This document shows positions 55,661 to 64,000 of a stretch of 64,000 bases of DNA, in pieces. This DNA comes from Meghimatium bilineatum (taxonomy: Eukaryota > Mollusca > Gastropoda > Stylommatophora > Philomycidae). Location of the stretch: NCBI GenBank assembly GCA_034231615.1, contig CM067317.1, forward strand, positions 13,061,316-13,125,315, written 5' to 3'. Position 1 is the first letter of the stretch; every line of letters starts with the position of its first letter. The notes below the pieces were generated by a model that was not told the origin of the DNA, ran no database searches, and worked only from the letters and a program-made list of their open reading frames with translations. The position numbers were made by a program, and so were the translations under genes.

Positions 55661-56447
55661 TATTGACGACCCTCATTCAGTATGCTGATGTATCCAATAT
55701 GGTACCACTACGACGCTGATTCAGTGTGCTGATTTATCCAATATGGTACCCCTACGACCCTGATTCAGTGTGCTGGTGTATCCAATATGGTACCCCTACG
55801 ACCCTGATTCAGTGTGCTTGTGTATCCAATATGGTACCCCTACGACCCTGATTCAGTGTGCTTGTGTATCCAATATGGTACCCCTACGACCCTGATTCAG
55901 TGTGCTTGTGTATCCAATATGGTACCCCTACGACCCTGATTCAGTGTGCTTGTGTATCCAATATGGTACCCCTACGACCCTGATTCAGTGTGCTTGTGTA
56001 TCCAATATGGTACCCCTACGACCCTGATTCAGTGTGCTTGTGTATCCAATATGGTACCCCTACGACCCTGATTCAGTGTGCTTGTGTATCCAATATGGTA
56101 CCCCTACGACCCTGATTCAGTGTGCTTGTGTATCCAATATGGTACCCCTACGACCCTGATTCAGTGTGCTTGTGTATCCAATATGGTACCCCTACGACCC
56201 TGATTCAGTGTGCTTGTGTATCCAATATGGTACCCCTACGACCCTGATTCACTGTGCTTGTGTATCCAATATGGTACCCCTACGACCCTGATTCAGTGTG
56301 CTTGTGTATCCAATATGGTACCCCTACGACCCTGATTCAGTGTGCTTGTGTATCCAATATGGTACCCCTACGACCCTGATTCAATGTGCTTGTGTATCCA
56401 ATATGGTACCCCTACGACCCTGATTCAGTGTGCTGATGCATCTAATG

Positions 56448-57757
56448 TAGGGTTGCCATCCGTCCCGCTTTTTCCGGATTGTCCCACTTTTTCATCAAAA
56501 ATAAATTGTCCCGCCTAAGGGTCTGGGGGACAGCAATTTGTCCCGCTTTTTAATCGAGCCAAATTTTGTGAGTTCGTGGAATTAGAGTATCATGCATTAT
56601 TGTCACACACAAAAACAAGGTGGTTATCACTTTTAGCTGCAGTAGACAGAGTATTAAAATTGTATGACGCCCTGCAATCATTCTTCTTATCTGAAGAAAA
56701 AGCACCTAAAGTTTTGCTAACATTATTTCAAAATCCGTTAAGCGTGCCATATCTATGGTTTGTCCATAGTCAGATGAGCGTGTTTGAAAGACAAATACTT
56801 AAGTTGGAAAAGACTGATATCAGTGTAATAGAGGTAGCAGTAATTTTGAAGGATACCCTCAGGTTAATAAATGAACGTAAAGAAGAAAGATTTATCCCTA
56901 TAAAGGTGAAGTCTATTCTTAAAAGAATAGAAAATGAAGTGTCTACAGATGATATTGAGAAACTTTATGCTGAGGTGGATGAATTTTATGAAACAGCGGC
57001 CGCTTATTTGCAAAAGTGGATGACGCATTTGAATGAATTTTCCACCATCTTTACTTGGATGCTACTAGACTCTAAACCAGAATGGACTGCAGTTCAGGGA
57101 ACATTAATGTTTCTACAAGACAAAGGTGTGTCAATAGATGATTCATTGTTGTTTGATCGGTTCACATATTTGAAAGAGTTTATTGAATTAGAACTTTGTA
57201 AAAATGGAGATAGATGGAATAGTAAATCATGTCAGGAGAAATGGACGTTTTTCTTAAGACAATGTAAATGTGCGGATCAGTATTCCCAGTTATTACATTT
57301 ATGTGAATTCATCTTCAGCGTTCCAGGACACAATGCTAATGTGGAAAGAATATTTTCTTTAATGAATGTGCAGTGGACAGATGAACGAAATCGGTTGCAC
57401 GTAGCAACTGTTGAAGCAATAATGAAATGTGTGTTTAATTATAAACTTAGCTGCACCGAGTTTTATGACTACGTAATCCAGCGACAAGATCTTCTCACTC
57501 AGAGTCTGAAGTCAGACAAATATGAGATGCAGCCGACACCGACTTAAGAAGCTGCAAATCAAGGTAAACATGTTTTTTTATTAATTAAAAAAATTACTGG
57601 TACAGGTATTAGAATTATAATGTAATAATAATTAGTCTATGTGTGTGCTATCTCTGACTTTTCCTATGGCTATTATGCTTTACATGATGTGTCCCGCTTT
57701 CGCGTCTAAAAAGTACCATTTGTCCCGCTTTCTGCTTCGAAGGTTCTGGCAACCCTA
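56448..57757 (+). mobile_element. hAT element, internally deleted, with 8-bp target duplication
   Basis: 1310 bp starting TAGGGTTGCCA and ending TGGCAACCCTA, perfect 11-bp inverted ends. The exact duplication ATCTAATG is at 56440-56447 and 57758-57765. TGTCCCGCTTTTT-type words recur inside both ends (56472, 56539, 57691 and 57719) as subterminal repeats. It carries the transposase remnant 56576-57547. Confidence 0.95.
56576..57547 (+). CDS. hAT transposase, C-terminal half (N-terminus deleted)
   Basis: 324 codons without a stop. Residues 1-25 include TKTRWLSLLAAVDRVLKLYD, the RW block that follows the second catalytic region of hAT transposases. The C-terminal part has EFIFSVPGHNANVERIFSLM (residue 245 on) and RNRLHVATVEAIMKCVFNY, the hAT dimerisation region in which the usual Sxxxx(A/N)xxERxFS wording is seen. 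The DNA-binding BED-type finger and the first catalytic aspartates are absent: only about 128 bp lie between the left end and the ORF. The true start is uncertain; the frame simply begins at an available ATG. It could be a remnant or a repressor-like product; transposition alone is not possible. Confidence 0.88.
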   Translation: MELEYHALLSHTKTRWLSLLAAVDRVLKLYDALQSFFLSEEKAPKVLLTLFQNPLSVPYLWFVHSQMSVFERQILKLEKTDISVIEVAVILKDTLRLINERKEERFIPIKVKSILKRIENEVSTDDIEKLYAEVDEFYETAAAYLQKWMTHLNEFSTIFTWMLLDSKPEWTAVQGTLMFLQDKGVSIDDSLLFDRFTYLKEFIELELCKNGDRWNSKSCQEKWTFFLRQCKCADQYSQLLHLCEFIFSVPGHNANVERIFSLMNVQWTDERNRLHVATVEAIMKCVFNYKLSCTEFYDYVIQRQDLLTQSLKSDKYEMQPTPT

Positions 57758-57894
57758 ATCTAATGTGGTACCACTACGACCCTGATTCAGTGTGAATTTT
57801 ATTACCTTTTTTCTATTCTTTTCATCGTAAGTCTACAAGGACATTGTCTCTGTCGCCTATGAATTCGAGAAAAATCATGCTGATTCATGTATAT

Positions 57895-58372
57895 TATACC
57901 TTTTCTGAATCATCTAAAACATGTGTATTATACGTTCTCTGAGTCACCTAAAACATGTATATTGTACCTTCTTTGAGTCACCTAAAACATCTATATTGTA
58001 CCTTCTTTGAGTCACCAGAAACATGTGTATAGTACTTTCCTTGAGTCACCTGAAACATGTGTATAGTACTTTCCTTGAGTCTCCTGAAACGTGTATATAG
58101 TACTTTCCTTGAGTCTCCTGAAACGTGTATATAGTACTTTCCTTGAGTCACCTGAAACATGTGTATAGTACTTTCCTTGAGTCTCCTGAAACGTGTATAT
58201 AGTACTTTCCTTGAGTCACCTGAAACATGTGTATAGTACTTTCCTTGAGTCTCCTGAAACATGTGTATAGTACTTTCCTTGAGTCACCTGAAACGTGTAT
58301 ATAGTACTTTCCTTGAGTCTCCTGAAACGTGTATATAGTACTTTCCTTGAGTCACCTGAAACACGTATGTAT
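57895..58372. repeat. 34-bp minisatellite
   Basis: About 14 copies of AGTACTTTCCTTGAGTCACC followed by TGAAACATGTGTAT. Forms with CTCC/CGTGTATAT and CACC/CATGTGTAT alternate. Confidence 0.95.
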
Positions 58373-58374
58373 AT

Positions 58375-59610
58375 TATACTTTCTCTGGGTCACTTAAGAC
58401 TGTCCTCATCGAAACCAACTCCTTGAAGTGGAAATGAGGCTTAGTCCTGAAACAGAGGCTGAAAACTAAGATTGGTCGGGCTATCCCTGTCATCGAGCAG
58501 GACAGCATTCCTTCCCAAGAAAGCAATGGTGCTGAAGCCGGAGATACCATGCCGACAGGCGCACCAGCAACATGGTATCGCCCAACACAACTAGAGAACA
58601 TGTCTTCACAATAACTACACATTTTAAGTATGTAATCAACTCCCAAAAATGATGCTTACAAAATAAGATAACTGGTCACAGAAAAAGAGGATGTTTCTCT
58701 CTTCCTTTTTTGTCACTCGATTACTCAAACAGTATTATTGACCTTTCTCCTCAAATCATATTGTTATTTATGCGTACTTGCTCCACGGTGATAAGCTATG
58801 CTCCACTCATGGCCACCTACAGCATAAGACATATTAGCTAATCGTCCAGTCGCCTAAAAGAACTAATTTTATTATTTCTTAATTTTTATTTTATTTTTAA
58901 ATTATTATATTATTTTTTTTAATTTTTTTTTTGGGGGGGGGGGCTGTCACACAAAGTATAATCATAGTGACCAATGCAGATACGGGAATAATCAAATTAG
59001 TCACTCAGAGGGTTTATTTCTCATTGGCCAGCAGGTCATATTGTAGACAGCCAGGTTCCACTTACGAGCCACATAACTCCGGTTGGAAGTCACTGTTCAA
59101 GACAACCTGCACCATACAATTGTGCACCATGTGATGCCGCGGTGATGTCTCTAGCAGTTTACTGTTTATGGTAAGGAGGGTAGCTTCGTGTATACGACAT
59201 TGTGATCGCTTATTACGTTTTGTTGAATTCAGTGGCCATATTGTCATTTTCCCTGGAAGAGACACAATGTTCTTAAGTGGTGCGTACTCATTGTTCTTAA
59301 AATTATTGTTCAAATATTCATTACATTCCAAAATCCGTCTGTTCTATTCTCTACCTTGCATTGTTCTATTATTTATTTCCTATTTTATTTCACTTCACTC
59401 ATTTTACCATATCCAAGCACAACAGTGTTGCCACTTCTAGCATTTTATTTGCTTCTGTTTGTCCATGTTTGCTTTCGACTATCTTTGCATATCTCTTTAT
59501 GGCACTTTGCGGCCCATTGAACTTAATATACTGCACTGCTTCGCTTTGCAACTTGGCACTATTTTTGTTGTCTCTCTTTATTTTTAAATTATTATTTAGG
59601 AACGTATAAC
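58375..59610. other. Unassigned sequence
   Basis: No gene is recognised. It includes T, A and G runs (58868-58942). Open frames at 58374-58646 and 59062-59440 have no known motif. Confidence 0.4.
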
Positions 59611-59614
59611 TTAC

Positions 59615-60162
59615 TATTGCTTTCTTTTATACTCTATGGCTGTGAGAGTTGGACACTCACTGCGGCTATGGAAAGATGGATGTAGACCTCTGAATACAAG
59701 TGTTACAGACAAATGCTATACTTTACCTAGAAATAGTGTAAGATAGATTTGTACGTAAGAAATAAATGAGAAAGAAAGAATTTCACAATAATCGCTATTT
59801 CAGTTGTGAAATGATGAAAACAGGCGTGGTTTGAATAAATATCTTGCAGAAGACGGATTTGTCGGGCCATTGGCGCAAATAAACCGGAAACACAACACAT
59901 TTAAATTCTCTGGACTACTCCTGCTTAAAACTAGAATGAATAATGGTCCTGCTACAAGAGAGATCCAGCAGGAGTTTGAGAATGAACGCTGAAGAAGAAG
60001 AAATATAGCCGACATGATTTCTTTTCAAAACGATGGTACATGGAATAGTCGAAAGTAGAAGAAGCAAGGAAGACAAATAAAACACAATATTAAAGATGGG
60101 ACAGCTGATGATTTGTCCACACTTCTCCGCCTCGTTCAAGTTCGAAATCAGCGGAAGACTTT
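59615..60162 (+). pseudogene. LINE reverse transcriptase C-terminal fragment split by SINE-A
   Basis: FILYGCESWTLTAAMERWM, then YKCYRQMLYF, and VVK..KQAWFE lead to 59840. After the SINE, HDFFSKTMVHGIVESRRSKE-like sequence and MGQLMICPHFSASFK follow. The joined order equals that at 12950-13190 (KLAWFGHV.RHDS.SK). Several stops are present. Confidence 0.75.
59842..60003 (+). mobile_element. SINE-A variant (single-unit form of the 5330 element)
   Basis: GAAGACGGATTTGTCGGGCC, ACACAACACATTTAAATTCT, CTGCTACAAGAGAGATCCAG and GAGTTTGAGAATGAACGCTG, then AAGAAGAAGAAA. It carries one copy of the segment that is amplified at 5440-5925. It sits in the LINE tail; a possible AAATAT duplication is too short to rely on. 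Confidence 0.8.
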
Positions 60163-60316
60163 TCTGCGTTCATTCTCAAACTCCTGCAGATTTGCAGGGA
60201 TGTAGTGCCGAGAACAGCATGTGTCGTGTCACTGTTTACAGCTTGACTGCGATATTTGCACCGGTGTGCTTATCACATTCGCTTTCATCATGGCTTCTGG
60301 GTCACTCCGACCTGAT
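60163..60316 (-). mobile_element. SINE-A, truncated
   Basis: Tail half on the minus strand: CTGCGTTCATTCTCAAACTC, CTGCAGATTTGCAGGGATGT, ATCATGGCTTCTGGGTCACT. The head half is missing. Confidence 0.78.
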
Positions 60317-60496
60317 TGATGATAATGAAAATATTGCAATTTTCTATAGAGAGTCCAATTATTGTTTAGTCAGTTTTCTTTTTTTCTATTTTTTTTATTT
60401 CAATTCTCTCAGGATGCCGATATATGTAATCTTTTTGGTCCATGGTATTCTAATTATTCTTCTGTAACATTATATTTCAATATTTTAGCTCAGCCA

Positions 60497-60604
<108 letters not shown>

Positions 60605-60699
60605 AAATGAATCTGGTAGGGAAAAAGGGTTGCCATTTTTTAAATCAGTAGGTCAAATATACATACAATATATATATATATATAAATGTAAGATGGCAG

Positions 60700-60905
60700 C
60701 CTTGTGTGATCTATGTTATTTAACGTGATGTTGCTGGTTGGTGCTGCGATAGTGATGTTGCTGGTTGGTGCTGCGATAAGTGTGGTGATTGTGTTGAGTA
60801 TTAGGGATTATTCCTACTTAATGATGATGATTGATTCTGTGCGTGATTATTATATTGGTATTCAGCGATGGTAGTGTTGGTCAATGATGGTGGTTGTGGT
60901 GGTAA
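60700..60905. repeat. Imperfect GTGATG-type repeat
   Basis: GATGTTGCTGGTTGGTGCTG is present twice (60729 and 60753), followed by loosely repeated GGTGATTG and GATGATGATT words. Confidence 0.7.
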
Positions 60906-61527
60906 GTTAATCAATGCATAATTATTTTCTCACTGATCAGTGTGCACTACCGCGTCTTGTAATTTGACTATAAGAAAAATATCTTTAGGAAGTATAGTAG
61001 TACTTTTTTTTAACAGAAATAAATCAAATACAAATCGTGCACTATTCAAGAATCGACAGGAAACATTGAAACAGAACGTGCTTCCATTGACGTTCTCCCG
61101 GGCATTGAACACAACAAACTTCCGCTGTCGTTGGACGACTTCTGCGTCAGGTCGTGCCCCTCCATTCTCGGTCACTGATCATAGCCAGTCTAGAAGCCCG
61201 GAGATGTCTGTTGACTAGGTCATGCAATATGTTTCTCTTGTGACCTTCCTGGCGGCTGTTTTTATTAATCAATCCCTGAAGCAGAAGTATTATTCACGTC
61301 TCTATTGTCTCGGAAAAAAACCCTTACTTTTGGTTTGTTTGATTAATCAGACCTTGACCTATTCTAGATGTAGATTTCTGCACAGATTATATGAATTTTT
61401 CTTGCTATATGTTTACGTTCTTCGGGAACAGAATTACTGTTCGCATTTATGAATTTTTGTTTCTTGAACCAAACCACTCTTTTTAAGTGACTTGTTGGGA
61501 AATAATATCTCACAAATTTTATATCTC

Positions 61528-61592
61528 AAACTCCTGTCGGTTATCAGGGTGAGTTCCGAAGAACAAAATATAGTGTGCTATGGTTTACAGCA
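61528..61592 (-). mobile_element. SINE-A fragment cut by a hAT-like end
   Basis: AACTCCTGTCGGTTATCAGG, AGTTCCGAAGAACAAAATAT and GCTATGGTTTACAGCA follow the minus-strand SINE-A. The match stops where CAGGGGACGGCAACCTACGG begins. Confidence 0.65.
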
Positions 61593-61710
61593 GGGGACGG
61601 CAACCTACGGCTCGCGGGCCGAACTTGGCCCACATGCCTAAATTACACGTCCCGTCGGTCCTGAATGAAAAATCATGACTGCTGACCCAATGTTAGTTAA
61701 TTAATTAGTT
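61592..61710. mobile_element. hAT-like element end
   Basis: CAGGGGACGGCAACCTACGG, then CTCGCGGGCC, has the form of a hAT terminal repeat (compare CAGGGGTGGGGAACC at 46985). The opposite end was not found, so this is a single end. Confidence 0.5.
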
Positions 61711-61734
61711 ATTCATCTAGGGCCAAAGACGGCA

Positions 61735-62440
61735 CATAGGGCGGGTGTCATTGATTTCCATGTCTCTCGTTTCATTGCAATCTGCTTTTGATCTTCATTA
61801 TTTCTGATACCGATGGTGAAACGTTCTCTTGTAATAGTTCTATGTAAAGTTTCTTTTTGGTCTTCCCCGTGTTCTCTTTACCTTTGGTGACCACATCAAA
61901 GCTTGACAGGGGAGTCTTTCAGTATCCATTCGTAGCGCGTGTCCGATGTAATTCCAGCGACGCGTTCTAATATAGGTGGATACATATTCTTGTTTTGATT
62001 CTTGTCTGACAACTGTGTTTGATTTGAAGTCTGACCAACGTATGTTCAGTAGCCTTCTAAGACATTAATTTTCAAAGGTGTTTAGTCTTTATTATAATTT
62101 TCATGTTGCTTTCTAACTTTCGCATCCATATGTTAATGTTGGAATTATGCAGGAGTTGAAGATTTTGAGTTTTGTGTTATTTCTTAGTGGTTTTGAATGC
62201 CAGTATTTGATAGTTTTGAATGAGTTAGTGCAATACGGTGTAAAAATATCTGTTGAGGAATCTCCTGTTGTTGATAGCTTGCTGCCAAGGTATGTGAAGT
62301 TGTTGACTTTTTCAAGAATGTTGTCGTTTAGCCTGATGTCCGTTGGTTTGTTGGTAAGGTCAAATATTTTTGGTTTTGGATGTGTTGATTTCAAGCCCAA
62401 GTTGTACAGAGAATAATTGACCCAATGTAACCCTTGAAAA
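61735..62440 (-). pseudogene. LINE reverse transcriptase C-terminal half
   Basis: Minus strand, 62400 downwards: MGLKSTHPKPKIFDLTNKPT, then NNFTYLGSKLSTTGDSSTDI, KIFNSCIIPTLTYGCES. In other frames RRWNYIGHALRMDTERLPCQ and ALMWSPKVKRTRG, and an end at about 61740. It begins after the palm motifs. A family relative lies at 63520-63770. Confidence 0.85.
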
Positions 62441-62739
62441 ATAGTTGAATTGTTTATTTGGAGCCACGTCTAGAACCGCATGTCCATAATCCATTTACTG
62501 TACCTAAATATAGGCTGCATATTGAACTGTCGATAAGTCTACAAAAATTGTAATGTATAATTAGTAATATTAATACGGTTCTGGAAACAACGACCATTCT
62601 CGTTGCGGTCCAAGATCGAACATTTGTATTACTAGCCCGTTCCGTAATCCAGTGCTCTTCTGAGTGGAATATTACTTTGATATAAATATAAGATAGCCTG
62701 TGTCATTAAGACTTTAGGTTGGCTTTTTTGTCGGGCCCG

Positions 62740-62962
62740 TGACCAATTATTTATTTGTGCATCCGGTCTCGGACCATATGTCGCTGATCTCTGGTTTACA
62801 GTATATATGCATATTTCGACCCCACACATCCAATTTCAGTATCATATTTTCGGTCGCTGTGACATTATACGTATCGGGCGTAACCATCTTTTACCACATG
62901 CATGATATCGTAACTGTGTTACTGTTATTGTTCTCCCCCCTCTCGGGCCTCGTCAACTAAGT
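62740..62962 (-). mobile_element. Old SINE-A copy
   Basis: TGGTTTACAGTATATATGCA, TTTCGACCCCACACATCCAA, ACCACATGCATGATATCGTA and CTCCCCCCTCTCGGGCCTCG follow the minus-strand consensus. The tail half is missing. Confidence 0.72.
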
Positions 62963-63373
62963 CCTTCTCCAGACTAGTTCTGCGCACTGATCCCAAACAG
63001 TATCACTTTATCTTGGCTGTTGCGACTGATCGTTAAGTCTCTGTGCGTATACTTTGTGTTCCGAGCCAATGAAAATCACTGGAAAAGTCTGATTAGTCTG
63101 AAAATCAAGACCCAGTGACGTTGTTTAAGATCAAAGCGGCATGGCTATTCTAAAGAAGAGCTTGTTGTGAGCACACGATTCTAAGTATGTGGTCACACTG
63201 TCATGACGGTATACTGTATAAAACCTATTGGTTAATGGAGAAATCAAGCCCTACTGATGACTTATTTCATTATTCCCTTGATTTTCATTGGTTGTCGCAT
63301 CAAGTATAATAATAGCGCCCTATGAAAATCTCGAGAAAAGTCATTATGAATGCAAATTTACGGTGCTGTAGGC

Positions 63374-63520
63374 CAGTGTTTCTCAACCTTTTTTCTACCA
63401 TGCCCCACTATTTCTAAAATTCTCATGTCACCCTATTAACATATACCGCTATCGACGGTCATTAGAATATCACAATTCTCTGTCATATTAACACATTAAC
63501 ATAAATATATTTATATTCAT
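63374..63520. mobile_element. hAT-like element end
   Basis: CAGTGTTTCTCAACCTTTTT, then CTACCATGCCCCAC, has the well-known form of a hAT non-autonomous element end. The second end and target duplication are not seen; the right limit is arbitrary. Confidence 0.55.
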
Positions 63521-63775
63521 TCATTCATTTTCCTTTTGCGCTGAAGTTAGGGCAGAGGTCAGATCTCTCCAATTCTGTCTGTTCAAAGCTATTCTGTGCA
63601 GTTCTTGAATAGTATGAATATTGGTTGTTTTACTTTCTCTAAGTATTGTTCTTCTGAGTGTTTCTTTTGGTCTACTACCCCTTGCTCTTTTGCCTGTAGG
63701 TATCCATTCAAGAGATTGGTGTATTCTGTTGGTGTCTTCGCGTAGGACATGCCCGATGTAACATCGTCATCTATG
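63520..63775 (-). pseudogene. LINE reverse transcriptase C-terminal fragment
   Basis: Minus strand: LHRACPTRRHQQNTPISWIP-like start, TGKRARGSRPKETLRRTILR, TIQELHRIALNRQNWRDLTS and ALTSAQKEN. This is the usual LINE tail (GKR.RGRP..T.RRT, A.DR..WR.LV.AL). Only the last 80 codons are present. Confidence 0.82.
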
Positions 63776-64000
63776 TCTTGATAATGAGCGATATTATCAT
63801 CAGCATATTTTTTGTCATCGATTGATCACTTGGTGTACGACCTCGTTGAGGTTAAATACGGAATAAGGTGGAGGCGATAACAAGTTGACATCTGACGTAA
63901 TTCTCGTTCATCACTATTTCTCTTTCCTTTTTTTCGTTGAGGATTGACTTAATTGTACTCGGGTTTTCCCATATGCCTAGTGTATTACTCATACCACGTA

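Larger units (their letters stand above)
55665..57797. repeat. 44-bp minisatellite, interrupted by a hAT element
   Basis: About 18 copies of CTGATTCAGTGTGCTTGTGT, then ATCCAATATGGTACCCCTAC and GACC fill 55665-56447. A last part unit continues at 57766-57797 (GGTACCACTACGACCCTGAT). The hAT element at 56448-57757 entered a unit of this array. Confidence 0.95.

Noticed and set aside
58374-58646. Minus-strand open frame with several cysteines, checked as a PSI domain exon
   Set aside because: It is on the wrong strand for the plexin and lacks the cysteine spacing and splice borders of a PSI exon.

Overview
This window is eukaryotic and almost certainly from an invertebrate animal. One spliced gene crosses it, with very long introns, and nearly everything else is transposon debris and tandem repeats. 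A mollusc, perhaps a gastropod, is my guess from the type of LINE reverse transcriptases and SINEs with AAG-type tails. That is an inference; no ribosomal or mitochondrial sequence is present to settle it. The base composition is AT-rich. There are no operons, CRISPR arrays or prokaryotic genes.

The only host gene I can support is a plexin, on the + strand. Four exons carry 528 codons: a signal peptide and the start of the Sema domain (coding from 10709 to 11010), the bulk of the Sema domain (39117-40080), and two short exons that finish the propeller (45055-45243 and 47883-48011). All joins keep frame (phase 2, then 0, 0, 0), and every exon has AG/GT borders. The protein would be the ligand-binding extracellular head of a semaphorin receptor, closest in layout to plexin-A. 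PSI, IPT, transmembrane and GAP exons are not in the window, so the last intron is at least 16 kb. Intron 1 (28.1 kb) and the visible part of intron 4 hold most of the repeats.

Region by region. 1-4 kb: decayed Tc1-like transposase and a LINE reverse transcriptase. 4-10 kb: a foldback element, SINEs including one nested inside an older relative, and minisatellites. 10.7-11 kb: plexin first coding exon. 11-39 kb (intron 1): LINE 3' ends, SINEs inserted into them, and large arrays at 16.0-18.5, 18.9-20.2 and 26.7-27.7 kb; also a near-intact LINE RNase H tail with target duplication at 31.65-32.5 kb and a GC-rich dispersed repeat at 34.6-35.9 kb. 39-48 kb: plexin exons separated by a 1.55-kb array, a tRNA-headed SINE split by a T-tailed insertion, and a hAT MITE. 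48-64 kb (intron 4): low-complexity tracts, SINEs, minisatellites, a hAT element with a 324-codon open transposase remnant inside a 44-bp minisatellite, and more LINE 3' ends.

The most informative biology is the layering of mobile elements. Several insertions are dated by exact or near-exact target-site duplications (8278, 11908, 24456, 31646, 45517, 46977, 47439 and 56440). I found no evidence for a previously undescribed enzymatic or defence system. The least explained elements are the two-module T-tailed insertion at 45533-46275, the perfect 30-bp hairpin at 27894-27962, and the 29-bp array that reads open in all three minus-strand frames.
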